DNA from: Chlorobium sp.
Lineage (GTDB): Bacteria; Bacteroidota; Chlorobiia; Chlorobiales; Chlorobiaceae
NCBI RefSeq assembly: GCF_021740465.1
Contig: NZ_JAIOZR010000007.1
Coordinates: 48,798-112,797, forward strand
DNA length: 64,000 bases
Reading direction: 5' to 3'
In this document: positions 17,539 to 26,484 of the stretch, piece after piece
Numbering within the stretch: the first letter of the stretch is position 1
Layout of the letters: each line of letters begins with the position of its first letter
Notes under the pieces: generated by a model
What the model was told of the DNA's origin: nothing
Seen by the model: the letters and a program-made list of their open reading frames with translations, nothing else
Database searches by the model: none
Position numbers and translations under genes: made by a program

Positions 17539-18624
17539 TCAAACGGAGGAACGGATGGCCGGATAGTCGGTATACCCCTTCGGCCCTGGTGTATAGAACG
17601 TATCCATGTCGGGCGTGTTCAGCTCCGCTCCGGTTTTCAACCGCTCGACAAGATCGGGATTGGCAAGAAAAGGCCTTCCGAAAGCCACGAGATCGCACCT
17701 GCCCGCTTCCAGATCGTTTTCGGCCCGCTCCGCATCGTAACCACCTGAAAGTATCAACGAGCCCCTGAACCACTTGCGGAAGGTCGCCTTGATGCTCTCC
17801 GGCACAACGGGAGCGCCCATCGAGGAGTGGTCGACGAGATGGATATAGGCGAGACCGGAAGCGTCCAGCTGCCGGGCCAGAAAGCCGTACTCCTCCTCCA
17901 CTGCGGCGTAAAGCGGCATGTCGTTGAATACTCCGAAGGGTGAAAGCCGTATGCCCACCCGCTCCCTGCCAATGGCCCCGATCACCGCACCCACCACTTC
18001 GAGCACAAAGCGCGCACGATTTTCTATGGAACCGCCGTAGAGATCGGTACGCAGGTTCGTATTGGGACGGATGAACTGTTCGAGCAGGTAGCCGTTCGCC
18101 CCGTGCAGCTCGATGCCGTCGAACCCTGCCGCCAGGGCATTGCGGGAAGCATCGGCATATTCGGCAACGGTTGAGCGGATATCCTCCCCGCTCATGGCCT
18201 CCGGCACGGGAAAGGGTTGCAGCCCTTCGGCATCCGTGTACATCGTGCCGGCGGGCGCAACGGATGAAGGGGCAAGCACGCGGGCTCCCCCGGGCATGTT
18301 CAGCGGATGGGCTATCCGCCCGCAGTGCATGATCTGCAGAAAAATCTTCGCGCCTTTTTCATGCACCGCTCCGGTAACGGCTTTCCATCCCTCGATCTGC
18401 TCCCGGGAAAATATTCCCGGAATGCGCGGGTAACCCAGGCCGTTCGGCGAAGGGGAGGTCCCCTCGGTGATGATGAGTCCGGCAGTTGCGCGCTGGTCGT
18501 AGTATTCAGCCATGAGCGCATTGGGAATGTTGCCGGTTGCCCGGTTGCGGGTCATCGGCGACATCACCATATGGTTCTGCAGCGCCATCGGGCCGAGTGC
18601 GGCTGAAGTGAAAAGTATCGACAT
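17539..18624 (-). CDS. Old yellow enzyme family alkene reductase (NADH:flavin oxidoreductase)
   Basis: 361 residues from the ATG at 18624, which has GAGGAC upstream and yields the usual N-terminus MSILFTSAALGPM; a longer frame begins at 18672. FMN-binding and catalytic pieces are present: LQIMHCGRIAHP, ELHGANGYLLEQFIRP with the His/Asn pair, YGGSIENRARF, and VAFGRPFLANPDLV. It resembles NemA/XenB-type ene reductases that reduce activated alkenes or nitro compounds with NAD(P)H. No partner gene is apparent. Confidence 0.92.
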   Translation of the reverse strand: MSILFTSAALGPMALQNHMVMSPMTRNRATGNIPNALMAEYYDQRATAGLIITEGTSPSPNGLGYPRIPGIFSREQIEGWKAVTGAVHEKGAKIFLQIMHCGRIAHPLNMPGGARVLAPSSVAPAGTMYTDAEGLQPFPVPEAMSGEDIRSTVAEYADASRNALAAGFDGIELHGANGYLLEQFIRPNTNLRTDLYGGSIENRARFVLEVVGAVIGAIGRERVGIRLSPFGVFNDMPLYAAVEEEYGFLARQLDASGLAYIHLVDHSSMGAPVVPESIKATFRKWFRGSLILSGGYDAERAENDLEAGRCDLVAFGRPFLANPDLVERLKTGAELNTPDMDTFYTPGPKGYTDYPAIRSSV

Positions 18625-18940
18625 GGTAAAAGTCCTCAACGGTGAATGTTTCGGATATTTACCTTTTAACACATTTATGAACCTGAGGGTTCAGCACGGG
18701 GGGGTTACTCAACATGGCCATCGCCGTCGCATAGTGCCGATATCTCCGAGAAAACGCTTTATATTTCGAAGCAGAACTGCCGGAATGGAAACTTTTTACG
18801 TTTTCCGGGCTGTTTTTATTGTCTGGCTCACCTGATGATTTTGCTTCCCCCCATAATCAATACCGGCAGTCAGGGCTTTTCTTGAAATGCAGTACCCGAT
18901 GATACGTACTCAATCCATTAAAACGCGAAGGGAGAAGATT
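18625..18940. other. Divergent promoter region
   Basis: About 315 bases between the ene reductase (leftward) and the secreted COG4315-type gene (rightward). It should contain both promoters. I see no RNA gene, and no obvious operator palindrome. Confidence 0.35.
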
Positions 18941-19369
18941 ATGAAAAAGATTGTGCTGTTTATTTTTAGCGCCGCGATGATGTTTATCGTTCAGCATTCC
19001 GCTATTGCTGCAGATACGAACGTCAAGGTCATGCAGAAAGAGGGAATCGGCAGCTATCTTGCCGACGGCAGCGGAAAAACGCTCTACTGGTTTAAAAAAG
19101 ATTCTAAAAACACCAGCAACTGCGCCGGTGCCTGTCTGGAAAAGTGGCCGGCCTTTTTCAGCGGCGCGATGCTCACCGTTCCTCCATCCCTCAAGGCAAC
19201 CGATTTCGGTACCATAGACCGGCCTGACGGGAAAAAACAGAACACCTTCCGCGGCTATCCGCTCTACTATTACGCCATGGACCAGCAGGCGGGCGATATG
19301 AAAGGCCATAAACTCAACGAGGTCTGGTTCGTTATCGACCCCGGCAAATTCCCGCCGATGGCACAATAG
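18941..19369 (+). CDS. Secreted COG4315-type repeat protein
   Basis: 142 residues from the ATG at 18941, preceded by GGGAG; an upstream in-frame ATG at 18887 would bury the signal peptide. A signal sequence (KKIVLFIFSAAMMFIVQHSA) ends near AIA-A. The mature part has two copies of the secreted-repeat motif: LADGSGKTLYWFKKD with NCAGACLEKWP, and FRGYPLYYYAMDQQAGD. This family occurs as periplasmic or lipoprotein forms of unknown function. Confidence 0.85.
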   Translation: MKKIVLFIFSAAMMFIVQHSAIAADTNVKVMQKEGIGSYLADGSGKTLYWFKKDSKNTSNCAGACLEKWPAFFSGAMLTVPPSLKATDFGTIDRPDGKKQNTFRGYPLYYYAMDQQAGDMKGHKLNEVWFVIDPGKFPPMAQ

Positions 19370-19532
19370 GACAATGGGTCGCCGGCCGTTCCATTAAAGG
19401 AACACGTGTTTCACCGGCACGGAAATACCTTAAGGGCACACTCTGTAAAGTGTGATGAGCGATCAAAATGCAAGTCGGACGGAATCGTTACAGAGGTGCC
19501 CTTTACAAACAAACCGAAAGGAAGAACAGGAC

Positions 19533-20402
19533 GTGCCGCACTACTTCTTCAGAAACAAACTGCATCTGTCGCTTCTCTCCTCTCTCGGAGCCGCGAGCTG
19601 GTCGGTGTATTTCGATATTCCGGTCAACCTGTGGGCCGTTCTGACGGTCTTCTTTCTGACCTTCTCGATCTACCAGGACAACCGGCTTACCGATGAAGGC
19701 GAAGACGCCACGAACGACCCCGAAGGGCTGAAAAACGCCCTCCGGCACGAAGCGTTTATCACCTACGCGACCTTCTACCTGCTATCTCTGGTTTCGCTCG
19801 TCATAGCCTTTCAGTTCGGGCTGTCTGCGTTCCTGACGACGGCGCTCGTCATCCTCATCGGCTTTCTGTACAACCACAAATGCTTTCCGTCCTTCCTCTC
19901 CCGTCGCCTGAACGGAGCCCGGCGGCTGAAAGACATCTACATCGTCAAGAACCTCACCCCTCCAATCGACTGGGCCACCGCCCTCGTCTTTCTTCCCCTG
20001 TTTTTCGAAGGCGAGGCACTGTCGCTGAAAGCCTGGATCTGCTGGGGGTATGTGTTTATATGCGCGTTTTTCGTGGAGGTGATGTGGGACATGCGCGACC
20101 ACAGGGGCGACCTTATGAGCGGCATCAAAACAATCGCCAACACGCTCTCCTTCGCGCAAACAAAGCGGTTTCTCATCCTGACGAGCCTGATAAGCGGACT
20201 GCTCCTGCTCTACTTCACCAACGCGGAAAACCTTCCATCATCCACCTATTTCCTTTTGGCGAACAATGTCGCCGTCATCGTAATCGCAAGCCTGTACAAG
20301 GAGAACAAAACGGCCTTCATGCGCAAAATCAGCGACTATACCATTCTTCTGGCCTCCGTGCTCTTTGTCTCCTTCGGGCTGATCGCTTTTTACTCGAACT
20401 GA
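19533..20402 (+). CDS. UbiA-family prenyltransferase-like membrane protein
   Basis: About 289 residues from a GTG at 19533 with AAGGAAG at ideal spacing; ATGs at 19452/19455 give an N-terminus of ~27 extra polar residues. Eight to nine hydrophobic helices are seen. The first cytoplasmic loop has YQDNRLTDEGEDATNDP and the second DMRDHRGDLMSGIKTIAN, resembling the two Asp-rich prenyl-diphosphate-binding motifs of UbiA enzymes, though the first is atypical. The acceptor could be a quinone or chlorin precursor; nothing in the context decides. Confidence 0.7.
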   Translation: MPHYFFRNKLHLSLLSSLGAASWSVYFDIPVNLWAVLTVFFLTFSIYQDNRLTDEGEDATNDPEGLKNALRHEAFITYATFYLLSLVSLVIAFQFGLSAFLTTALVILIGFLYNHKCFPSFLSRRLNGARRLKDIYIVKNLTPPIDWATALVFLPLFFEGEALSLKAWICWGYVFICAFFVEVMWDMRDHRGDLMSGIKTIANTLSFAQTKRFLILTSLISGLLLLYFTNAENLPSSTYFLLANNVAVIVIASLYKENKTAFMRKISDYTILLASVLFVSFGLIAFYSN

Positions 20403-20464
20403 CCTTTTTTCCTCATCGCAACAGTCAACGCCTCCCCGTCCGGGTTCCTCGCCATCCATACATT

Positions 20465-20501
20465 TTATACAATTTGAATTTTCAACTTTAAAATTGTATA
20501 A
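20465..20501. promoter_or_regulatory. 11-bp inverted repeat upstream of the DUF4143 ATPase
   Basis: The arms TTATACAATTT (20465-20475) and AAATTGTATAA (20491-20501) are perfect complements separated by 15 bp. They end 6 bp before the ATG at 20508, where a ribosome-binding site would be expected and none is seen. It may be an operator or a translation-blocking hairpin. Confidence 0.6.
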
Positions 20502-20507
20502 TTTCCT

Positions 20508-21674
20508 ATGATCTATCGAAACATGACAGCAACCCTTCAGCGGTTGGCCAACGCATTTCCTGTTATTGCGATAACCGGACCAAGGCAATCGGGAAAAACA
20601 ACGCTGGCAAAATCCGTTTTTGCCGGCAAGCCATATGTTACGCTTGAAGATCCGGCAGAACGGGCATTCGCGATGGAAGACCCGAAAGGATTCCTTCAGC
20701 GGTTCCGTGATGGAGCCATCTTCGATGAGGCGCAACGCTGGCCTGATCTGTTTTCGTACCTTCAGGGCATGGTTGACGAAGCGCCGGTTCCCGGAAAATT
20801 CATCGTAACCGGTTCACAGCAATTCGGACTGCTCTCCGGAGTAAGCCAGTCGCTTGCCGGCCGCGTGGGCATGACCACGCTGCTCCCGTTATCGCTGTCG
20901 GAAATACCGGGAGTTGGCGAGCATTCGATATCTCTCGACCATCTGCTCCTGCAGGGATGCTATCCCGCCCTTCATGCCCGAAACATGCTGCATGGCGACT
21001 GGTTTTCAAGTTATACGGCAACCTATATCGAAAGGGATGTCCGGCAGGTCATAAAAATTCAGGATCTGTCGGTCTTCCAGCGCTTTGTGCGCCTCTGTGC
21101 AGGGAGAAACGGACAGATGCTGAACCTGCATGCTCTTGCGGGCGAAACAGGCATTTCCCATACAACCGCCCGTTCATGGCTTTCGGTGCTCGAATCGAGT
21201 TACCTTGTTCATCTGCTTCCGCCATACTACAGAAACTTCGGAAAGAGGCTCGTAAAAACGCCGAAGCTCTATTTTATCGATCAGGGTCTTGCCTGCTGGC
21301 TTCTTGGCATCCGTTCATCCGAACTTCTTGCCATTCATCCCCTGAGAGGAGCAATTTTTGAATCATGCATCGTCAGCGAATGCCTCAAAGCCCGGTATAA
21401 CCGAGGACTTCCTGCCGACCTCTACTTCTGGCGCGACAACAACGGGCTCGAAGCCGATATTGTTTTTGAAAGGGGCAGAATGCTTCAGCCGATAGAAATA
21501 AAATCAGGCCAGACCATTACCGGCGACTATATCCGCTCAGGCCTCAAAGCCGCACGATTTGCCGCTGACGAGGCGCTTCAGCCCTGGCTGATCTACGGAG
21601 GTGACGATTCATACGAAAGAGGCGGGGTAAGCGTCATGAGCTGGCGCGACTGCGCACAATGGGCAGAGCCCTGA
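20508..21674 (+). CDS. AAA ATPase with DUF4143 domain
   Basis: 388 residues. The N-terminal AAA_14 domain has Walker A GPRQSGKT (24-31), the Walker B-like AIFDEAQRWPDL and the sensor segment FIVTGSQQFGLL. The C-terminal DUF4143 domain has a winged-helix-like part (GETGISHTTARSWLSVLE) and a nuclease-fold-like end (LYFWRDNNGLEADIVFE then IEIKSG), reminiscent of the D-ExK core of PD-(D/E)XK folds. These solitary ATPases are common, highly transferred and of unknown role. The perfect AT-rich inverted repeat at the start suggests autoregulation. Confidence 0.88.
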   Translation: MIYRNMTATLQRLANAFPVIAITGPRQSGKTTLAKSVFAGKPYVTLEDPAERAFAMEDPKGFLQRFRDGAIFDEAQRWPDLFSYLQGMVDEAPVPGKFIVTGSQQFGLLSGVSQSLAGRVGMTTLLPLSLSEIPGVGEHSISLDHLLLQGCYPALHARNMLHGDWFSSYTATYIERDVRQVIKIQDLSVFQRFVRLCAGRNGQMLNLHALAGETGISHTTARSWLSVLESSYLVHLLPPYYRNFGKRLVKTPKLYFIDQGLACWLLGIRSSELLAIHPLRGAIFESCIVSECLKARYNRGLPADLYFWRDNNGLEADIVFERGRMLQPIEIKSGQTITGDYIRSGLKAARFAADEALQPWLIYGGDDSYERGGVSVMSWRDCAQWAEP

Positions 21675-22155
21675 ACGGCGCGCGCCTGTCGCGTCTGTCC
21701 GGTTTCTCTTCAATACCTTGCAGACTTATTGTGAATCCGGATCGATGCCCCGGAGTCTCATGCAGCTCCTGCGGAGCTGGATGTGGGAGGAGGGAGCGCG
21801 CTTATCTACCGACAGTACACCCCTACGGGGTTTGAAAAGGCATGGAGGTTAAATCACGGCATGAGGCATCCCCTTTTCTCCCGAGTCCCACAGGGACGAC
21901 ATGCCGGCAGCACATGCAACTCATCCCCACCGGTCCCGACCTGTCGTTTAAAAAAGCAGCGACACAGGCGCTCGCTCCAAAGTAAACGTTGCCGTGGTTA
22001 TGAACTTGCCCTCAACATACAGTCCCAAAATCAGCACCCCGGAAATGATTATCTTGAACAAAACATGAGAAGTAACGATGACGTAACAATGTTTTGAGCT
22101 ACATTATTTCCTCAAAAAATAAGGTATTCGATGGAAGCAATAACTGGAGAAGACG
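21675..22155. other. Non-coding region with dispersed repeat pieces
   Basis: No supported gene. It begins with a palindromic CAGCTCCTGCGGAGCTG (about 21770) and contains copy A of the repeat described at 23287 and 27362. A short 104-codon frame crossing it has no family resemblance and runs through the repeat. Confidence 0.5.
21831..21946. repeat. Dispersed repeat, copy A (short, degenerate)
   Basis: It shares with copies B and C the blocks TTGAAAAGGCATGG, TTTTCTCC, AGTCCC-x3-GGGACGACAT and a CCGGnAGCACA tail. The central GTCCC/GGGAC forms a small hairpin. Confidence 0.65.
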
Positions 22156-23127
22156 ATGAACGGGAGGCGCCTGAAACACGATATTATCACCACACAGGAG
22201 CAGCTCGCTGAATATGTCACGCTGACCGATGCAGAGAAAGAGGGAATCCGCAAGTGCAGGCCGATAATGCCGATGAAAATCACGAGGCATTATGCAGGGT
22301 TGCTGGATCGCGACAATCCTGACGATCCGCTCAGGAAGCTTGCCATTCCTTCGGTCGAAGAGCTGGTACGATACCCGGATGATGAAGCGGTGGATATTCA
22401 TCGGGACGAGGCCAAATATCAGCCGGTTGAAGGAATCATCCACCGCTATCCGGGCAAGGTTTTGCTTATGTACACTACCGCCTGTTTTTCCCACTGCCGT
22501 TTTTGCTTCAGGTCGGAGAAAGTCGCTTCAACTCTTGATGGACGGCGGCTCGACAAGGCCATCGAGTATCTGCGAAAAAACGAATCGATCCGTGACGTGA
22601 TCTTCACGGGCGGTGATCCGATGTACGGAAACCCCGATCGTCTGGAACACGCATTGTATGAAGTTCGCTGCATTCCCCATGTGGAAATCATCCGCATTAC
22701 TACCCGTGCGCCCATATTCGCTCCGGAAATCTTTACCGATGAGTTGATCAGGATGCTCAGCTGGTTTAAACCCCTCGTCATGATCACCTCTTTTATTCAT
22801 CCGCGAGAGTTGAGTGACGAGGTGTGCAGCGTGCTCGACCGACTTTCCGATGCCGGAATCGTGCTTCTCCAGCAGGGGCCAATACTCAAGGGCATCAACG
22901 ACGATGTGGACACACTGAGAACGCTGTACGAAAAACTGGTTCAGCATCGCACTATGCCCTACTATGCGACCTGGGGCATCGTTTCTCCCGGCAACCGCCA
23001 CTTCACGCTCGACGGCGAAAGCGCACGCAAGCTGATAAGGCAGCTGGAAAACACCACCTCCGGCTTCTGCATTCCGCATCTCAGCACCCTCGATCAGAAC
23101 AATAACAAGACCCGCTCTATCGGATGA
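22156..23127 (+). CDS. KamA-family radical SAM protein (lysine 2,3-aminomutase-like)
   Basis: 323 residues, ATG preceded by GGAG. The cluster motif is CFSHCRFC (CxxxCxxC) followed by IFTGGDPMYGN, the family GGDP loop for SAM, then RITTRAPIF and QGPILKGINDD. Near the C-terminus, NNNKT places a Lys (about 318) where KamA/EpmB enzymes hold their PLP lysine. The enzyme would be an aminomutase moving an amino group between carbons 2 and 3; it is short like EpmB rather than like the 400+ residue lysine fermentation enzymes. The substrate (free lysine, EF-P, glutamate) is not decided. Confidence 0.87.
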   Translation: MNGRRLKHDIITTQEQLAEYVTLTDAEKEGIRKCRPIMPMKITRHYAGLLDRDNPDDPLRKLAIPSVEELVRYPDDEAVDIHRDEAKYQPVEGIIHRYPGKVLLMYTTACFSHCRFCFRSEKVASTLDGRRLDKAIEYLRKNESIRDVIFTGGDPMYGNPDRLEHALYEVRCIPHVEIIRITTRAPIFAPEIFTDELIRMLSWFKPLVMITSFIHPRELSDEVCSVLDRLSDAGIVLLQQGPILKGINDDVDTLRTLYEKLVQHRTMPYYATWGIVSPGNRHFTLDGESARKLIRQLENTTSGFCIPHLSTLDQNNNKTRSIG

Positions 23128-23836
23128 AGCGGCTATCGATAAGCCGTGCTTCCAGACAAACTTCGGCGTCAGGGTCTTTTTCCTCGACGCCAACTCCCTT
23201 TCCTGCTGCCGGGTCACAGAAATGCTTCCGTTATTCCCCTCTTCAACCAACACCTGCTCAATATTCACTCTAATCGGACTTGGGCTTTCATCGGGAGTTA
23301 ACGGCAAAAACAAAAGAGTCCCGCCTCTTTCAGCACCTTCCTGAGGCGCAACATCAAATCCTTTCAGTGAATTATTTTTGAAAAGGCATGGGCGCAAATC
23401 CCGGCGCGAGAGCTATCCTCTTTTCTCCTCAGTCCCGTAGGGACGACATACCGGTAGCACAAGCAACCCATCCCCTGCCAGACTCTTGTGTCGAGCCTCA
23501 TCCACCGCTACGTTTCAGGCAAAACCTCATCCTGAATCCCGAAGCCGAACGCATTGTTCAGGCAGTTTTCCGGATTACAAGGGAGACAATCAAGAAACAA
23601 TTCCTCACTTTACAGTGCTTGCAAGTTATTCCAAAGATGTATGTTATGGTGATTTTTGATACGGATAGGCGTCCCGAATTCTCTCACGGGCCCCAAATCA
23701 AATTCACCGTCCACTCACTCCTATCTGATTACTCTTCTTTACATTACAGACATATTGTAGATATGGTTCAACATCCCAGATTTTTATCCATAAATTCCAG
23801 CGAACCTTGACACGACTTGCAATCCGTTGTCATCAT
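23128..23836. other. Intergenic region after KamA at the island's left edge
   Basis: Apart from repeat copy B there is no supported gene. After about 23650 the sequence becomes clearly AT-rich and stays so for most of the next 6 kb, marking the edge of the accessory island. Confidence 0.45.
23287..23643. repeat. Dispersed repeat, copy B (about 357 bp)
   Basis: It aligns along its whole length with copy C at 27362-27717: both start TTCATCGG, share GTTAACGGCAAA, CCTTTCAGTGAATTATTT, CTTTTCTCCTCAGTCCCGTA and CTGAATCCCGAAGCCGAACG, and end near AATGTAT or GATGTAT. A frame of 140 codons through it appears spurious because copy C does not preserve it. Confidence 0.85.
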
Positions 23837-24202
23837 TTATTGCTTATCAAAATTCCACTCAAAAGATCTTTTTAAATCAAGCGTCGCTCCCTGCCAATGG
23901 TTTCTTGTTACCTCAAAAGCCATACCCAACTTACCGTTAATATTTACCCTATGCATTCCTGATTGGCTGTCCAATATTTCTATATATATTTTGTTATTCC
24001 CAATATGCAAAATATATGTAAAATGATTATTAATTTTGTTACTTGTTAATAATCCCTTTCCATCATGCCTACCATAACTATTATCACTAGATAATGTTAC
24101 ATTTTTCTCCAGATCCATATAATTACACTCTTCGGCAATTGCAGCACCACTGCCTAAAATAACATTTAAAACAATTAAACTGTATTTTATCAGATTTTTC
24201 AT
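23837..24202 (-). CDS. Small secreted hypothetical protein
   Basis: 121 residues from the ATG at 24202 (a longer frame starts at 24232). The N-terminus is a clear signal peptide (KNLIKYSLIVLNVILGSGA) with likely cleavage after AIA. The mature ~96 residues, with one Cys and many Asn, contain no family I recognise. Codon use is strongly AT-rich compared with the flanking core genes, and no Shine-Dalgarno is visible. It may be an acquired gene of the island. Confidence 0.5.
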   Translation of the reverse strand: MKNLIKYSLIVLNVILGSGAAIAEECNYMDLEKNVTLSSDNSYGRHDGKGLLTSNKINNHFTYILHIGNNKIYIEILDSQSGMHRVNINGKLGMAFEVTRNHWQGATLDLKRSFEWNFDKQ

Positions 24203-24341
24203 TATTATTAATTTATTATATAATTTTTTCAAAAAACACTTAGAAGCAAGTATAATTTAATAATATTATGATTAACAAAAGCATATTTTTTATTATTTTA
24301 TAGTATTTACCATAATACATTCAAATTTTACCAATCAACTA

Positions 24342-24403
24342 CCCCGCCGCAAGCAGCGGGGTATGAATTCATAAGAAGATTATTCTTTCACGAAGCAAGC
24401 TTC
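24342..24403. repeat. Pair of short palindromes (REP-like)
   Basis: CCCCGC...GCGGGG (24342-24361) is followed 30 bp later by GAAGC-AA-GCTTC (24392-24403) and GGGGAATTTGACCC. The GC-rich hairpins stand out in AT-rich DNA and could be a mobile-element scar or a terminator. Confidence 0.5.
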
Positions 24404-24502
24404 GGGGAATTTGACCCTCAGTGATTAAAGGATTGATTATTTGCGCACCTAATTGATGAATGTTTATAGGGCTAAATCCAAACGCCTTCATAATCATGAA
24501 TT

Positions 24503-24744
24503 CTACTTATTTACTGGAACCAAAAATATCGCCCTATAATTTCGCATACCTGTTTTAACTATACAAAAAACTTTAAAACACCCAGATAGCTTTCCGCTTT
24601 TTTCATTCCATTGCATTACATTACCACATCTTCCGATTATTATTTCTACATTTGGCCTGTTGTGACCACATTCTAGGAAATAGCTGTAAGTGATCCAGTT
24701 GGTTACGTATCCATCAAAAACTTACTGAACTCCTCGATATCCAT
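24503..24744 (-). pseudogene. Frameshifted relic of a small protein
   Basis: An ATG at 24744 starts MDIEEFSKFLMDT and stops. Shifting frame inside FLMD restores an open frame that begins DGYVTNWITYSYFLECGHN and runs to a stop at 24503 with WNEKSGKLSGCFKVFC and YRAIFLVPVNK. The two parts read as one ~80-residue protein broken by a single-base shift near 24705. The family is unknown. A sequencing error would be an alternative cause. Confidence 0.4.
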
Positions 24745-25042
24745 ATGTAATCATATCCAAACATTTTATGATTAAAATCAAACACACTACACCACCGAGA
24801 TTACGGGCCATAAAGGAATCAAATGTTTTATCTTTTGGAAGAACACCAATATACTTAAATGGGCTAATAACACCCCTATTAGCCTACTCCTGTACAAATA
24901 AGGGCTGTAATTATACAGATAGTCACCACTGTCATGATTGGGAATTTTTATTCTACAAATACTTGCATTACTTTACGACAAGAAATACAACCTGTATATA
25001 AAGCATGCTTTGTTCAGTTTCAAATAGCTATTTTTTTTTAAC

Positions 25043-25340
25043 AAGGCAGTCAAGCTCATCGAGGCCACCAAGATCTGTCGAAACGCTGCCCGTCACCTGT
25101 ATTTTCTTTTACTGACGTTCCACGGTATTGCTTGTATGTTTCTGAAAGTTGTGGTTTTCAATTATCGCAGGTGGATATCGAAAGCCCTATCTTGTATCCA
25201 GATAAAGAAAGGATTGCAGATATGTTCTGGCCTATCAGGAAGCGGATACTCAGCCCATTCAGGATTACCTTGGGCACCGGAACATTCAGCACACAGTTAT
25301 TTACACGTCTACGAATCCGGTGCGGCGTGATAAATTGTGA
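25043..25340 (+). pseudogene. Eroded tyrosine recombinase (FimB-like integrase)
   Basis: Three consecutive frames give pieces of one integrase in the right order. 25043 onward reads KAVKLIEATKICRNAARHLY and LLLTFHG, like the N-terminal catalytic region. About 25132 reads LYVSESCGFQLS, like the YVFVSERGGPLS segment. About 25200-25340 reads RYVLAYQEADT and QDYLGHRNIQHTVIYTSTNP, with the LGHR box and nucleophile Tyr. Frameshifts and a deletion between the first and second pieces make it non-functional. It marks the acquired nature of the surrounding DNA. Confidence 0.75.
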
Positions 25341-25376
25341 CGAGAAACTCTGGTTTTATCCTGCGAACTTGCTGGA

Positions 25377-26189
25377 TCATTGCATTTGAATTCCACCTAA
25401 AATTGTGCTAAGACGCGTTCCAAGTATGCACTGTTTTCTGTTATTTTTCTTATTACTTACCTCGATAAATAAAGCAGCAAGCTTTGGAGTTAAGTTAGAA
25501 TTGAGTGTATCTGGAGAGATTCGGCCAACATCGATAATTGCGCCACCGCTGAAGCCGTGGAGATCCATCGATTTAATCTGATTTCCTGAACCATCGCAGG
25601 AATATTGTGTATCGTGATCGATTAGGATATGGTCGTGATCTGTGGCTATTTCTTCAAGAAAGTCAGTAGTTTTACCGAGGCTCGTATAGATACCAAGAGA
25701 GGGTTGTACTTTCGTGTCCTTGTACGAGTTAACCTTGTTTTTTGAATTAGGATATCCAAGACACGTATAGATTCTTCCATTGGTTTTCTCGATGGAACGG
25801 CTGATTTCATTTTCAGTAATAAATTTTGCACCAGAAAGCTTGGATATGATTTCAGAGTCCAAAGGCACTACAGCGAAATCAAAGTGATCTTTTTGTCGAT
25901 CACCTTCTGGAGCAACAGTGATGAGCAGTTCTGATTGGAGCGCATCAAAGGTGTCAGCACCAAGGTACAGTGTCATCGAGGAATTCCAGTCAATTACATG
26001 AGCGGCAGTTACAAGGTAATGAATATCTTGTAACTGGAGAAAAATTGCTGACCCACTGTGCGTTGGATTTCCTTTGCTTGATACGCCATAAATCGTGCGC
26101 ACTGCATTGCGAAAATGTGTAAGCGCTACTTCCGATGCTTCTATTATGCGTTCGCGAACGACTTCTTCTATGGATTTGATTATCATCAC
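25377..26189 (-). CDS. Trypsin-like serine protease, cytoplasmic, solitary
   Basis: 270 residues with no signal peptide. The chymotrypsin-fold triad is visible: His64 in YLVTAAHVID, Asp104 in DFAVVPLD, and Ser214 in HGFSGGAII. Instead of the usual GNSGGP the nucleophile loop is GFSGG, as in divergent Trypsin_2 proteins found in bacterial accessory islands. There is no PDZ or transmembrane domain. It lies just downstream of the decayed integrase on the opposite strand, in AT-rich DNA. Such stand-alone proteases are associated with defence or stress islands; here that role is only inferred. Confidence 0.8.
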   Translation of the reverse strand: MMIIKSIEEVVRERIIEASEVALTHFRNAVRTIYGVSSKGNPTHSGSAIFLQLQDIHYLVTAAHVIDWNSSMTLYLGADTFDALQSELLITVAPEGDRQKDHFDFAVVPLDSEIISKLSGAKFITENEISRSIEKTNGRIYTCLGYPNSKNKVNSYKDTKVQPSLGIYTSLGKTTDFLEEIATDHDHILIDHDTQYSCDGSGNQIKSMDLHGFSGGAIIDVGRISPDTLNSNLTPKLAALFIEVSNKKNNRKQCILGTRLSTILGGIQMQ

Positions 26190-26484
26190 ATAAATGATTT
26201 TCGTTCAATATTTCTTTAGTTAGTGATTAGCCAGATCAATCAACTACTTACAGGCATCAAGCACAGTTTCATATGCAATGATTTCATCGTCAAACGCGAA
26301 AAGACATATCTTGCACAAACGCTTAACAGGCCTTTTTGCAAACGAATCAAGTATAGTGATCCAAACCGAAAAGATATATGTGTTATTTTTCAAAAATTTT
26401 GAGCTTTATCCTAAATTGATTGCTGGCTCTTAGGGCAATCCTTCAGCAAAAACAATAACAACTATTTAAAAACCAGCCTTCTCA
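26190..26484. other. Intergenic stretch with a 49-codon leftover frame
   Basis: Upstream of the protease, 26244-26393 on the minus strand reads an open frame containing KRLCKICLFAFDDEIIAYE and a stop; only a TTG could start it and no ribosome-binding site is seen. It may be the 3' fragment of a lost gene. The protease promoter should lie near 26190-26240. Confidence 0.3.

Larger units (their letters stand above)
24203..25042. other. AT-rich, largely non-coding stretch of the island
   Basis: The region holds two adjacent short hairpins near 24342-24403 and a frameshifted relic at 24503-24744. A 77-codon frame at 24768-25001 (+) is possible but has no family resemblance or ribosome-binding site. 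Confidence 0.4.

Noticed and set aside
22156..23127. KamA gene seen as truncated because it is only 323 residues
   Set aside because: A Lys in NNNKT near the C-terminus can align with the PLP lysine, and EpmB-like members are of similar length, so it appears complete.
22528..23397. 289-codon open frame on the minus strand
   Set aside because: It lies antisense to the well-supported KamA gene and extends into repeat copy B; no family resemblance.
23388..23810. 140-codon plus-strand frame
   Set aside because: It translates dispersed repeat B; copy C does not keep the frame.
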